A stretch of DNA of 64,000 nt from Planctomycetota bacterium (GTDB lineage: Bacteria; Planctomycetota; Phycisphaerae; Sedimentisphaerales; Anaerobacaceae): the NCBI GenBank assembly GCA_019456145.1, contig VRUL01000002.1:1-64000 (forward strand), read 5' to 3'. Below, in pieces: positions 34,765 to 43,909 of the stretch (the first letter of the stretch is position 1; each line of letters begins with the position of its first letter). The position numbers were made by a program, and so were the translations under genes. The notes below the pieces were generated by a model. That model worked only from the letters and a program-made list of their open reading frames with translations, ran no database searches and was not told the DNA's origin.

Positions 34765-36222
34765 CCGAGCCAATTTCTTGACAATTGAAGCCGTTTTCTC
34801 CTTTGGGCCAAGCCGCCAAACCCAATTGTTCCTGACGGTACCAGGACGATTCATGCGGGCCTGCTCGCCCAGCCCTAAAATGTCTTGCATCGGTATAATA
34901 GTCAGGTTGGCAACAGAACTCATTGCCAGCCGAATCAATTCCCAATGAAGCTCGCTGGCAGGAACTACGCGCCCGAGATAATCAAAGAGCCGTCTCTTAA
35001 CTTCAGGCTTGGATTCTTTTTCAAACCAGCCCTTTATGGTATTGTTATCATGAGTACTCGTATAGACGACACAGTTCGTTACGTGATTATGGGGATAATG
35101 TCGGTTTGTGGCAGGTTCACCCCTAAAAGCAGATAGAAGCACCCTCGTGCAGGGAAGCTGAAATTTTTTGATGACCTCTATGACATCCTCGGTAATGTAG
35201 CCCAGGTCTTCAACTACAAATGACTTGGAAGGAAAATGCTCAAATAGCACTTTGAAGAAATCTTCCCCGGGTCCCTTCACCCATTTGCCATTTTTGGCCG
35301 TTTTATCGCTCGCAGGAACCTCCCAATATGCAATAAAACCCCTGAAGTGATCGATGCGAATAATATCAAATAAATTAAGGTGCTGCTTTATGCGTTCAAT
35401 CCACCACGAGTAACCTCTTTTTTTTAAAACTTGCCAATTATAAACAGGATTACCCCATAACTGACCGGTTCTGCTGAAAGAATCAGGCGGAACCCCTGCA
35501 ACAACACGTGGCTTTTTCGTATTTGTCAGCTTAAAATATTCTGGATGCGCCCAGGGTTCTGCACTCTCGCGGGAAACATAAATTGGAATATCTCCTATTA
35601 TCTTGATACCGTGTCGATTGCAGTACTGTTTCAAGGAATGCCATTGTTGAAAGAACATATATTGTAAGAACTTTTCTCGATCTATATGACCCGCCAATTG
35701 TGACTTTATAGATTTAAGAGCCTGTTTCTTTCTGTCCCTGATTTCTGTGGGCCAGTCGCACCACAGGCGATAGCCAAAGTGCTGACGTAACGCGCTAAAC
35801 ATCGCGAAGTCTTCGAGCCAGGTTTCATTTTCCGAACAAAACCTCTCATAGCCGGACTTTTTTGCAGTTTTTTGAAAACGCTCAAAAACAATCTTTAACA
35901 GCTTTGTTTTATGAGAGATAACCAATCGATAACCGACACGTCTTTCTGGGAAAACAGTAGTAGGCTGAATCTCTTTTCTTGTCAAAAGCCCCTGTTGATA
36001 CAACAATTCAGGGCTTAAAAGCAAAGTGTTTCCCGCAAAGGCCGATGTGCTGTTATAGGGAGAACAATCAGTTGGGTTCAAAGGAAGCACTTGCCAGTAG
36101 CGTTGTTTTGCCTTGATGAGAAAATCAATAAAATTATAAGCCCCGGGCCCCAGGTCACCTATGCCATATTTTGAGGGCAGTGAAGTTATATGGAGCAATA
36201 CACCGCTTGCTCTTTCTCTCAT
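34738..36222 (-). CDS. malQ: 4-alpha-glucanotransferase (amylomaltase, GH77)
   Basis: A 494-residue GH77 enzyme that transfers alpha-1,4-glucan segments between maltodextrins. The N-terminus RASGVLLHITSLPSKYGIGD is diagnostic. Catalytic motifs are visible: DIIRIDHFRGF (nucleophile Asp), FVVEDLGYIT (acid/base Glu) and YTSTHDNNTIKGW (transition-state Asp). Length is normal for the 500-residue bacterial group. It is convergent to the GH57 amylase, with 27 nt of 3' overlap, and 40 nt downstream of the DUF3536-type GH57 gene, with which it probably forms an operon. It complements glgP in maltodextrin recycling. Confidence 0.96.
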   Translation of the reverse strand: MRERASGVLLHITSLPSKYGIGDLGPGAYNFIDFLIKAKQRYWQVLPLNPTDCSPYNSTSAFAGNTLLLSPELLYQQGLLTRKEIQPTTVFPERRVGYRLVISHKTKLLKIVFERFQKTAKKSGYERFCSENETWLEDFAMFSALRQHFGYRLWCDWPTEIRDRKKQALKSIKSQLAGHIDREKFLQYMFFQQWHSLKQYCNRHGIKIIGDIPIYVSRESAEPWAHPEYFKLTNTKKPRVVAGVPPDSFSRTGQLWGNPVYNWQVLKKRGYSWWIERIKQHLNLFDIIRIDHFRGFIAYWEVPASDKTAKNGKWVKGPGEDFFKVLFEHFPSKSFVVEDLGYITEDVIEVIKKFQLPCTRVLLSAFRGEPATNRHYPHNHVTNCVVYTSTHDNNTIKGWFEKESKPEVKRRLFDYLGRVVPASELHWELIRLAMSSVANLTIIPMQDILGLGEQARMNRPGTVRNNWVWRLGPKEKTASIVKKLARLTEIFGRA

Positions 36223-36262
36223 AGCCTGCCTTATCTTGCCTTGTTCCTGAATATAAAAATTG

Positions 36263-38689
36263 TTACTGGACTTTTATGTTCAGACGAGATGCCAATTTCT
36301 TAAAATATTCCACCCATTCTTTTGCTTTTTCTTCACCTGAATCAGCTTTTTCGTTCATATCCCCATAGGTTCTCCTGAGAATAGAGAAGAATACATTCTG
36401 ACTCGCGTGCAAATCGAGACCTGATATTGTCGCCAGGAGAATCCCGATATCGGCCTCTGTAGTTTCAAGTAGAGTAACATTTTCAGGTGATTCTGCAAGC
36501 TTATTTATAAGACGATTAATTCTTCTGCTCGCTTCGAATTGCAGAGTAGTTTTAACAAGTTGAAGAGACAATCTCTTTACCTGGGCTACTAATTTTTTCA
36601 CTTGACCCAGATCCGAACGGTCGTCCTGGATAACTCTGCAAAGTTGCTGATTAATTATAATTTCAGCAGGCGTGGAAAGCGCCTTGGGCAAAGGCATATT
36701 CATACCTCGGATTGCCTGCATAATTGTATAGTTGTGTTCATAGATGTTTTTAAAGGATGCCTCAATCTCCTGCATAGTTGTCTCAAGCAAACCATTTAGT
36801 ATTCGCCGTTGTTCGTCTTTGAAAAGATGCCACAGGGTATAACAATTTTTGCCAAAAGAGACATTCATAATACGCATGACCTCTGCAACATCGCCTTTAG
36901 TAAAGGCATTTTTCAACTTTTCCTGGGTGTCGGAAAATACGTCATCCGGCATACGAATATCAACCGCACCAATTATATTCTGGTCGCCAAAATGCAGTGC
37001 GGCAAAATCTATCGGATATCTCTCCATGGTAATCCTGGACTCCACAGTTGCCCTTCCAGTGGCAAGTTTTTGTATCCCCGCATCGACTCGGTCATACACC
37101 TCTGTATCGGCAAAATAGCAATAGATGTCTATCTTTGAAGGATATTTTTCAAAAAGAGAGGTGATCGCAAAGTGTGCCCCCACCCTGTTGAGATCAATAT
37201 TGTTCGGCTGTACAAGGGCTTGATAAACTTCTTTCCCATTGGCAAATTTTTTAACATTTACCGAAGCATTTTCAAGGATATTCAAAAATCCTGCTTCGAA
37301 GTCACCGCCATTAATTTCTTTTGCCAACTGTATTGCCCTGTTCGCATATTGCATTATCTGAACCGCTTCTATTCCGGATATATCATCAAAGAACCAACCG
37401 CAACTTGTGTACATAAGCAAAGCGTTTCTTTGTATCTCAAGCAGCTTCAACAAGGTCACCTTTTCGTCGATGGGAAGCGCCCTCGCAGTAAAACGCGTGA
37501 AATAATTCTCTACGTTCTCGACGGATCTGTCATTTATTACACTGATGTATTCATTTCTCAGTTCCCAGGGGTCGGAAACATATTCGGCCGTCTTATATTC
37601 ATAAAGCCCCGCAAGCTGATCTCTCAGCCAGTCCATCGCCTCGCGAAGTGGCGTTCGCCACTGTTGAGTCCCCTCCGGATACCTGCCCGAACAACAGCCG
37701 CAGTTACTCCTCCACCTTTCAACGCCGTGACTACAACCCCATGACGTATTTTCATGAATTTCAACTTCATACGTGGGGCCGAATCTCTCAACATATTCGC
37801 CATAGACAGTTATATTTGCCATGTTGTTGGATTCGATGTAATCAAGACAATAAGCCAGCGCCATATCAGCATAGCGGTGATGATGGCCGAAAGTTTCCCC
37901 ATCTGTTGCTATATGTGCCAACTGAGCTTCTTTAGGATTCTTATCTAAAATATTAGTCAGACTTTTGGCAAAAGCTTCACCGTCTTTCAAGAGACGACCA
38001 TCCACAACACCTAAAGCTACAGGGCGATGGTAAAAGAATAAAGTTACCGTTCGTCCGGAAGCAAGCCGACAGATATATGGCCTGGTTGTATCTATTTTGT
38101 CATCTTCAACTTTCCTCCATTGCCTGCTGCCTATCCGCCGTATCTGCTTAGCCTGATATGGGGCTAAAATTGTAAATTTTATCTCATGTTCTGCCAGGAG
38201 TTCCAGTGTTTCCAAATCCACAGCCGTTTCAGGCAACCACAAACCCTCCGGCTTTCGGCCAAAATGATGTTCAAAGTCACGTATTCCCCATATAATCTGC
38301 GTTTGCTTATCTCGTGTGTTTGCAAGAGGCATAATAATGTGGTTGTAGGCTTGCGCGATAGCTGCACCGTGGCCGGAAAAATTCTCCTGACTTTGTTTGT
38401 CGGCTATGATTATACTCTCATAGATCTCCGGGTCATGTTTTTGCAACCAGGACAACAGTGTCGGACCGAAATTGAAACTTATCTTTGAATAGTTGTTAAC
38501 TATATCTATAATCTTTTTATCCCGGTTGAGTATGCGAGATGCTGCATTTTTTCTGTAGCATTCTTCTGTGATTTTTTCATTCCAGTCATGGTAAGGGTAA
38601 GCTGAATCCTGCAGTTCAACATCCTCAAGCCAGGGATTCTCACGCGGGGGCTGGTAAAAATGGCAATGAATACATGTGTATCGATTCAT
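36263..38689 (-). CDS. GH57 hydrolase with DUF3536 C-terminal region
   Basis: An 808-residue protein. Residues about 1-300 are a GH57 barrel beginning YTCIHCHFYQPPRENPW, with candidate catalytic E154 (GLWLPETAVD) and D263 (IATDGETFGHHH). The rest, about 320-800, is the helical region known as DUF3536, with SNCGCCSG near its start and CGWFFDDISGIEA in the middle. Proteins of this type are common in glycogen gene neighbourhoods of many bacteria, but their activity is not established as far as I know. No signal peptide, so cytoplasmic. It precedes malQ in one unit. Confidence 0.88.
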   Translation of the reverse strand: MNRYTCIHCHFYQPPRENPWLEDVELQDSAYPYHDWNEKITEECYRKNAASRILNRDKKIIDIVNNYSKISFNFGPTLLSWLQKHDPEIYESIIIADKQSQENFSGHGAAIAQAYNHIIMPLANTRDKQTQIIWGIRDFEHHFGRKPEGLWLPETAVDLETLELLAEHEIKFTILAPYQAKQIRRIGSRQWRKVEDDKIDTTRPYICRLASGRTVTLFFYHRPVALGVVDGRLLKDGEAFAKSLTNILDKNPKEAQLAHIATDGETFGHHHRYADMALAYCLDYIESNNMANITVYGEYVERFGPTYEVEIHENTSWGCSHGVERWRSNCGCCSGRYPEGTQQWRTPLREAMDWLRDQLAGLYEYKTAEYVSDPWELRNEYISVINDRSVENVENYFTRFTARALPIDEKVTLLKLLEIQRNALLMYTSCGWFFDDISGIEAVQIMQYANRAIQLAKEINGGDFEAGFLNILENASVNVKKFANGKEVYQALVQPNNIDLNRVGAHFAITSLFEKYPSKIDIYCYFADTEVYDRVDAGIQKLATGRATVESRITMERYPIDFAALHFGDQNIIGAVDIRMPDDVFSDTQEKLKNAFTKGDVAEVMRIMNVSFGKNCYTLWHLFKDEQRRILNGLLETTMQEIEASFKNIYEHNYTIMQAIRGMNMPLPKALSTPAEIIINQQLCRVIQDDRSDLGQVKKLVAQVKRLSLQLVKTTLQFEASRRINRLINKLAESPENVTLLETTEADIGILLATISGLDLHASQNVFFSILRRTYGDMNEKADSGEEKAKEWVEYFKKLASRLNIKVQ

Positions 38690-39138
38690 TACAAAGCCCC
38701 TCCTTCATATTCTGTGGACGAAATAAAATTAATCGTGTTATCTCCGCAGCTCCTGCTGCAACTGACATAACTCATTACAGACACATACCTTACGAGAGCC
38801 AATGGCCTTTTGTTGCCATCATGTATAAATGTTTATAGTAAATTTCCACGCCCTTACGGACGTGGCATTTTCCGGGATGGGCAAAGCCCGCCCGACTTTG
38901 TCGGGTACTTTCATCTACGCCCTCACGGACATAGTATTACGACGGAAGAATAAAACATCTTGCTACAAAACACTGGTTTTAAGGGAATATCCCCTTAGCA
39001 TTAATCGCTCTTAGAACAAGTTGAACAATAACCATTGCCGCCCCAGGCGTGTGCCTTTCGATTTAATTAGCTCAGGCCTGTTGCTTTGCAATTAAACGCT
39101 CGGTCCATTGGCTTTATCTGCACTCACTTTTATGTTAG
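38690..39138. other. Intergenic region with short palindromes, no gene
   Basis: 449 bp without a convincing gene. It holds several short palindromes close together: CACGCCCTTACGGACGTGG near 38849, GGGCAAAGCCC near 38880 and CCCGACTTTGTCGGG near 38890, then a repeat of the ACGCCCTCACGGAC word near 38916. They look like members of the dispersed palindromic repeats seen elsewhere in the window. Confidence 0.5.
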
Positions 39139-39381
39139 CTATGCTGGATGAGGCCTGTGAATCACGTCCTTCATAAACTTGGTGGTTAATAGCCAGGTTA
39201 CCACAAGGTAAATTCCAGATAAACCTACAAGGATGTAAACAATACGGGAAAGGGCTGACAACTCACCAAAAATAGCCTGTACAAAATCAAAACCGTTGAA
39301 AACACCTACGAAACCCCAGTTGATAGCCCCAATTACGACCAATGCCAAAGCAGCCCAACCTAAAGTATTTAACCTAAACAT
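39139..39381 (-). CDS. DUF378-family small membrane protein
   Basis: An 80-residue protein with two transmembrane helices (about 8-28 and 45-65). LGWAALALVVIGAINWGFVG and the later RIVYILVGLSGIYLV match the DUF378 family, found widely in bacteria and of unknown function. It stands alone between palindrome-rich spacers, with AAGGAG upstream of its ATG. The 362 bp upstream of it (39382-39743) show no gene. Confidence 0.88.
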   Translation of the reverse strand: MFRLNTLGWAALALVVIGAINWGFVGVFNGFDFVQAIFGELSALSRIVYILVGLSGIYLVVTWLLTTKFMKDVIHRPHPA

Positions 39382-39743
39382 TTTGCTTCTCCTTAAAAAC
39401 GTTTACAAAGTTAGCTACTACGACCACTCTTTACAAACATTATAAAGGCTTTACACTTTGATAATGACTAAATGAGCTCTATTAGTCAATTAGGGCATAC
39501 CCTGTTTCTCTTATAGGGTGAAACCTTATAGCTATTATCATGGTGATCTGACCCCGAATTATGTACCAACCCTGATTAGAGAAGTGGGGCTCAATAGTAT
39601 ACTCAGAACCTGAATCTCCCGGACGCTCTTCTGCCGCACAGAGTCAAATTTGAGGAAAAATCAGGAAAAATTCGAAGATAAAAACAAACGATAAAAATCT
39701 ATAAACTATTGCAAAACAATAGCTTGTAATAAAAACAGGCAAC

Positions 39744-39817
39744 TGGGCGGTATTGGACTTGAACCAACGACCTCCTGCGTGTCGAGCAGGCGCTCTAGCC
39801 AACTGAGCTAACCGCCC
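39744..39817 (-). tRNA. tRNA-Val (anticodon GAC)
   Basis: A full 74-nt cloverleaf is readable on the minus strand: acceptor GGGCGGT/ACCGCCC, D arm GCTC...GAGC, anticodon arm CCTGC-TCGACAC-GCAGG with anticodon GAC, T loop GGTTCAAGTCC, and discriminator A. CCA is not encoded. It reads valine codons GUC/GUU. Confidence 0.96.
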
Positions 39818-39879
39818 CTGAGTCAATGAACTATAGTATGATTTAAGAAACATAAAGAGTCAAGAATTTTTTCATTTGT

Positions 39880-40500
39880 GGTGGTTCGGCCGGGGGATTC
39901 ATGATTGGCTTTGTTTGGGTTTGTTATTTCGGATCGCGCAGGCGTTTTCATTTTCATAATCCTTTGCGGCAAATAGTTTTGCATTTGTTTTTGTCCTTTC
40001 GAAAATTGGGTTTGTTTTTTCGGAGTCCGAAGGGGCGGTTTATTTTCATAAACCACTGTTGAATAGAAGATTACGTTCATTTTGGCCTTTCTGAAATTGG
40101 CTTTGATTGGGTTCGTTTTGGGTTCGTTTGGGTTCGTTTTGGGTTCGTTTTTTCCGGGTTCGCTAAGTGTCTTATTTTCATAATCGGTTGTTAATACTTT
40201 AGTTATGTTCATTTGACTTTTTCGGAAATTGGGTTCGTTTTGCATAAAACAGTCTGCCGGCTTGCCGAGACTCATCGACAAAGACCGTATGGAGGTCGAT
40301 TTTTGTGCGTTAGACCGGTTGGCGATAAATTGGGCTTCGATAGCCATGAATAAGCCTGCTGGTACTACATAACCACATAATTTTGTTGGCTGTATCATCA
40401 TATCGGGTAATGAGTTATCCGGCAGACTGAAATCCGAAATGAGAATATCGAAATCCGAAACAATATCAAAATCTAAATGACCCAAATTCAAAAGTTTGCC
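39880..40500 (-). repeat. Degenerate planctomycete-type pseudo-coding repeats
   Basis: The minus strand stays open for over 200 codons but reads as low-complexity text with recurring phrases: QNEPNFRKSQMNITK, DYENK, KTNPNEPKTNP, ANFRKAKMNVIF, YENKPP. At the DNA level the unit is about 130 nt, with a (GGGTTCGTTTT)n micro-repeat at 40109-40150. Similar phrases recur in spurious proteins of uncultured Planctomycetota as I recall them. I regard this as a repeated intergenic element, not a gene. Confidence 0.65.
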
Positions 40501-40900
40501 TTGCTTACCTTTCTTGCCTTACTTAACATAAAATGGTTTTTTGCGCGTATCATCTTGTATAGCGTATAGCGTACTGCGTATAGCGTATAGAACAAACATA
40601 AAGCACTATTTACAAAAGAATACAATTGGTTGGGCTGGCTTGCCCTAAGACCTTGCTGCGCTGCAGCATACGACATGCAAACAGAAATGTCATCTTCGCC
40701 TACTGGCGTTTTACGTTTGCCTGCCGGCAAACATACAAGTATATTAACAGATTTCCAAACAAAAGACAAGGAAAAAATTAAAAAATATTCACCGCAGAGA
40801 ACGCAGAGTCTTTTCTTATTATAGAAGATAGCCACGAAAAGGCACAAAATGCGCAAAATAGAACAAAACAATGACCAAAAAGTGATTTTTTTTGCCGCCC
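40500..40900. repeat. Second repeat patch: TATAGCG tandem words and CGCAGAG motif
   Basis: This patch contains TATAGCG words in tandem at 40558-40590 (GTATAGCGTA.TGCGTATAGCG), a palindrome TTGCCTGCCGGCAA near 40717, and CACCGCAGAGAACGCAGAG near 40790. The last is a widely recurring intergenic word in planctomycete-like genomes, by recall. The minus strand is open here too, but the text (YTLYAVRYTLYK, LCVLCG) is repeat-derived. Confidence 0.55.
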
Positions 40901-40958
40901 CGCGAAGCCTTCCCCTACCTGATTGTGGGCGTGGGTCCACTTACCGATTAACCACTCA

Positions 40959-43196
40959 CTATTTAATCAACCATCCTTTCGCCAGCTTCGAGAAATCCAA
41001 AAAGTCCACTGAACGGCTGTAGTCCATATCTGCCTCATAGCAAAAGCCCGTGTTTTCGCAATTATCCTGTAGCCACTGCCAAGTAAACCTTTCAAGATCA
41101 AGCGCATCTACATCACAATCGTGGTCCAGGTCACCAATATAAACCTGCGGCACTCCCCAACGTGCCCAGTAAGCAGAGCCTTTGCCAGCAGATTCAAACG
41201 TACCGCCAGCAATCAGTTCGCCGTTATAAACCGTAAAATCACTGACATAATAGCTCAATCCTGTACCCAGAGGCTGCCAAGTGCTGCCATCCCAACGGGC
41301 AATACAATTAGCATCTACGCCTCCAGCCACGGTGAAATTGCCTCCAGCTATTAGCTTGCCGCCGTAAGCAATCAAGGCCCTGACATTAGGATAGAAAAAT
41401 TCTGCTGCATCCATCCCGCTACCCAATGGTTGCCAGGTACTGCCATCCCAGGAGGCAACGCATCTTGCAGGTACACCACCAGCTTCTGTAAAATATCCTC
41501 CTGCGATAAGCATGCCATTGTAAACAGTAAGGGCTTCTACGTTCCCTTTCAGCCCGCTGCCCAAATGATTCCAGGAAGTGCCATCCCAGCGAGCAATATC
41601 GTTGAAATCATTGAAATTTCCTCCAGCGATCAATTCACCTTTATATACAGCAAGAGCATTGAGGCCATAATAACTGGAGATGTTGGACAAAAACTGCCAG
41701 GAATTGCCGTCCCAACAGGTAACTCCTTTGCCTGCCGGAGCACATAACTTACCATCATGAACAACCATTGACAATATTGCATTGTTCAATCCGCTCCCCA
41801 ATGCATGCCAATTACTGCCGTCCCATCGTGCAATATGATTAGCTACTAAACCGCCGGCTTTTGTAAAATTGCCTCCAGCTATCAAATCGCCATTATAAAC
41901 TGTCAGGGAATAGACGTGGCTATTCATTCCAATCCCCAGTGGATACCAGTTATTTCCATTCCAGCAGGCAATGTAATTAGCACCAACCTCTCCGGCTCTT
42001 CTAAATCGACCTGAAGCGATGAGTTTCCCATCATAAACCGTGAGGGCATCAACTTCAGTGTTTATCCCACTACCTAAGGAATACCAGTTAGCTCCGTCCC
42101 AGCGAGCAATATGTAGAAAGTACATCTCGCCGTCCGTTATGAAATGTCCCCCGGCAATCAACTCACCATTATAAACTACAAGGGCGTATATACCTCTGTC
42201 CATTTCGGATACGGCCTGCCAGGAACTACCGTCCCATCTTGCCAGATGATATGACAAAGGGCTGGATCCATCCAAGCTCCCTCCTGCATAAAGCTCACCT
42301 TCATATATCACAAAGCCATAAAAAAAGCCATCCACACCATCATCCATGGCTAACCAATTAGTACCGTTCCAACGAGCGACAAAAGTAGTGCTTACGCCCC
42401 CGGCGGTTTGGAAGGATCCACAAGCAATAAGTTCACCACCGTAGACTTGAAAATCCATAACTCCTCTGTCCATACCACCTCCCAACGATTGCCAAGTACT
42501 GCCATCCCAACGGGCAATACGATTAGCATCTACTCCTCCAGCCACTGTGAAATAGCCTCCAGCTATCAAATCGCCATTGTAAACCGTAAGGCCGTAGACC
42601 CTGTCGTCCATACCACCTCCGAAAGGGTGCCAGACGCTGCCATCCCATCGCGCGATATGATTAGCTAATAAACCGCCAGCCTCTATAAAATTGCCTCCAG
42701 CTATCAAATCGCCATTGTAAACCATCAGCGATTCGACACTTCCACCACCAAATCCCGCCTCCATTCCCGAAGCCATTTGCTGCCAGTTGTTGCCGTCCCA
42801 AAGGGCTATGTAATTCGTAGTCTTTCCACCAGAAGTAGTAAATTCACCAGCAGCAACCAAGTCACCGTTATAGACTGTCAATTCACGAACTGAATCGTTC
42901 ATTCCGGTGCCCAGTGGCTGCCAGACGTTTCCATCCCAGGCTGCGATATAGTTCGCTGCTTTATCGCCGGCAATGGTAAAATCTCCACCAACAATGAGCA
43001 GTTCCGGCTCTGGCCCAGCGCCATCCGGGTCCCAGGTAGTAACAGAAAGCACTCTATCATTGAGCCCCGGTAGACCATCGCTGGGCTTCCAATCAAAGTC
43101 GCATTCATCGTTGGCTTTTGTGATAGAAGTTAAAAATACAGCTAATAACAATGTTGCAAAGACAAAAGAATTAACGAGCTTGTTAAACGGCTGCAT
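40959..43196 (-). CDS. Secreted 13-repeat protein with dockerin-like C-terminus
   Basis: A 745-residue exported protein (signal peptide 1-28). It consists of about 13 repeats of roughly 45 residues with the consensus VYNGDLIAGGxFTxAGG, then A/V-N-x-IARWDG-S-x-WQPLGSGM, which suggests a beta-propeller or delta-60-like solenoid. The last ~60 residues are dockerin-like: DLDHDCDVDALDLERF and DMDYSRSVDFLDFSKLAKGW, two Ca-binding-like loops. In Planctomycetota such ends are frequent on secreted proteins and need not mean a cellulosome. Position gives no functional clue: neighbours are repeats and a rhomboid protease. Function unknown. Confidence 0.85.
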   Translation of the reverse strand: MQPFNKLVNSFVFATLLLAVFLTSITKANDECDFDWKPSDGLPGLNDRVLSVTTWDPDGAGPEPELLIVGGDFTIAGDKAANYIAAWDGNVWQPLGTGMNDSVRELTVYNGDLVAAGEFTTSGGKTTNYIALWDGNNWQQMASGMEAGFGGGSVESLMVYNGDLIAGGNFIEAGGLLANHIARWDGSVWHPFGGGMDDRVYGLTVYNGDLIAGGYFTVAGGVDANRIARWDGSTWQSLGGGMDRGVMDFQVYGGELIACGSFQTAGGVSTTFVARWNGTNWLAMDDGVDGFFYGFVIYEGELYAGGSLDGSSPLSYHLARWDGSSWQAVSEMDRGIYALVVYNGELIAGGHFITDGEMYFLHIARWDGANWYSLGSGINTEVDALTVYDGKLIASGRFRRAGEVGANYIACWNGNNWYPLGIGMNSHVYSLTVYNGDLIAGGNFTKAGGLVANHIARWDGSNWHALGSGLNNAILSMVVHDGKLCAPAGKGVTCWDGNSWQFLSNISSYYGLNALAVYKGELIAGGNFNDFNDIARWDGTSWNHLGSGLKGNVEALTVYNGMLIAGGYFTEAGGVPARCVASWDGSTWQPLGSGMDAAEFFYPNVRALIAYGGKLIAGGNFTVAGGVDANCIARWDGSTWQPLGTGLSYYVSDFTVYNGELIAGGTFESAGKGSAYWARWGVPQVYIGDLDHDCDVDALDLERFTWQWLQDNCENTGFCYEADMDYSRSVDFLDFSKLAKGWLIK

Positions 43197-43909
43197 TTTG
43201 CGATTCCTCCGCTAAAAATCTATTCGACAGGGAATTGCTGATTATACCGTAGTATATGAATACAAGACTTCGTTTGTCAAGTTAAAAATCGAGTTGAATA
43301 GGTACTTAATCCCCCTGCATATTATATTTCAGGCGATATTGTAATACATAGCGTTCTTGTATTGTTCGAGCCCTGCGGAGAGCTAACTTAATAATACCTG
43401 TGGCCGAACTATACAGCACTTTTTTACCAATTTAGTCGCTGCTTCGGTTCAATTTTCGTATCTCATCTGGATTCCTGCCTTCGCAGGAATGACAAACAGG
43501 CGGCGTTTTTTAAGAGAAAACCTCAGTTGTCAATCAAGCCTTTATGGGAAGTAAAATACCACAAAAGAATTGAAAAGGGAAAGACTTTTGTAGTGAATTA
43601 GTGGATTGGGGGATTAGAGGATTGGGGAATTAGGTTGTTAATATCGAACAAGGAATTTCGAATGATGAAGTGAGGGTAGAAATAATGGTGTGCAGTGCAC
43701 ACCCTACCAAAGAATAAGAATGGTGGGGCAAGCCCCACCCTACCCTGCTGGGTCCCTGCCTACTGCATGCAGGGATTCGGGAGAAGGGAAAGAAAGTAAA
43801 ATATTGCTTTTTAATCGGCTATAAGATATACTGTTGCCGCTATGGAAAAGCGGAAATCAAGCGAATTGGGATTATTGAGGGATGTTAATATTCTTTTGGG
43901 GGTCATGTT
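43197..43909. repeat. Intergenic region with covarying palindromes
   Basis: 713 bp without a gene. Palindromes are GGATTCCTGCCTTCGCAGGA at 43469 (continuing ATGAC), GGTGTGCAGTGCACACC at 43687-43703, GGTGGGGCAAGCCCCACC at 43722-43739 and CCCTGC...GCAGGG around 43752-43771. The two GGTG...CACC elements are both followed by CTACC. Their arms differ in sequence but remain complementary. Confidence 0.6.

Noticed and set aside
39823..40940. Two minus-strand open frames of 222 and 150 codons
   Set aside because: The translated text is made of repeat phrases and lacks signals of a folded protein; treated as repeats.
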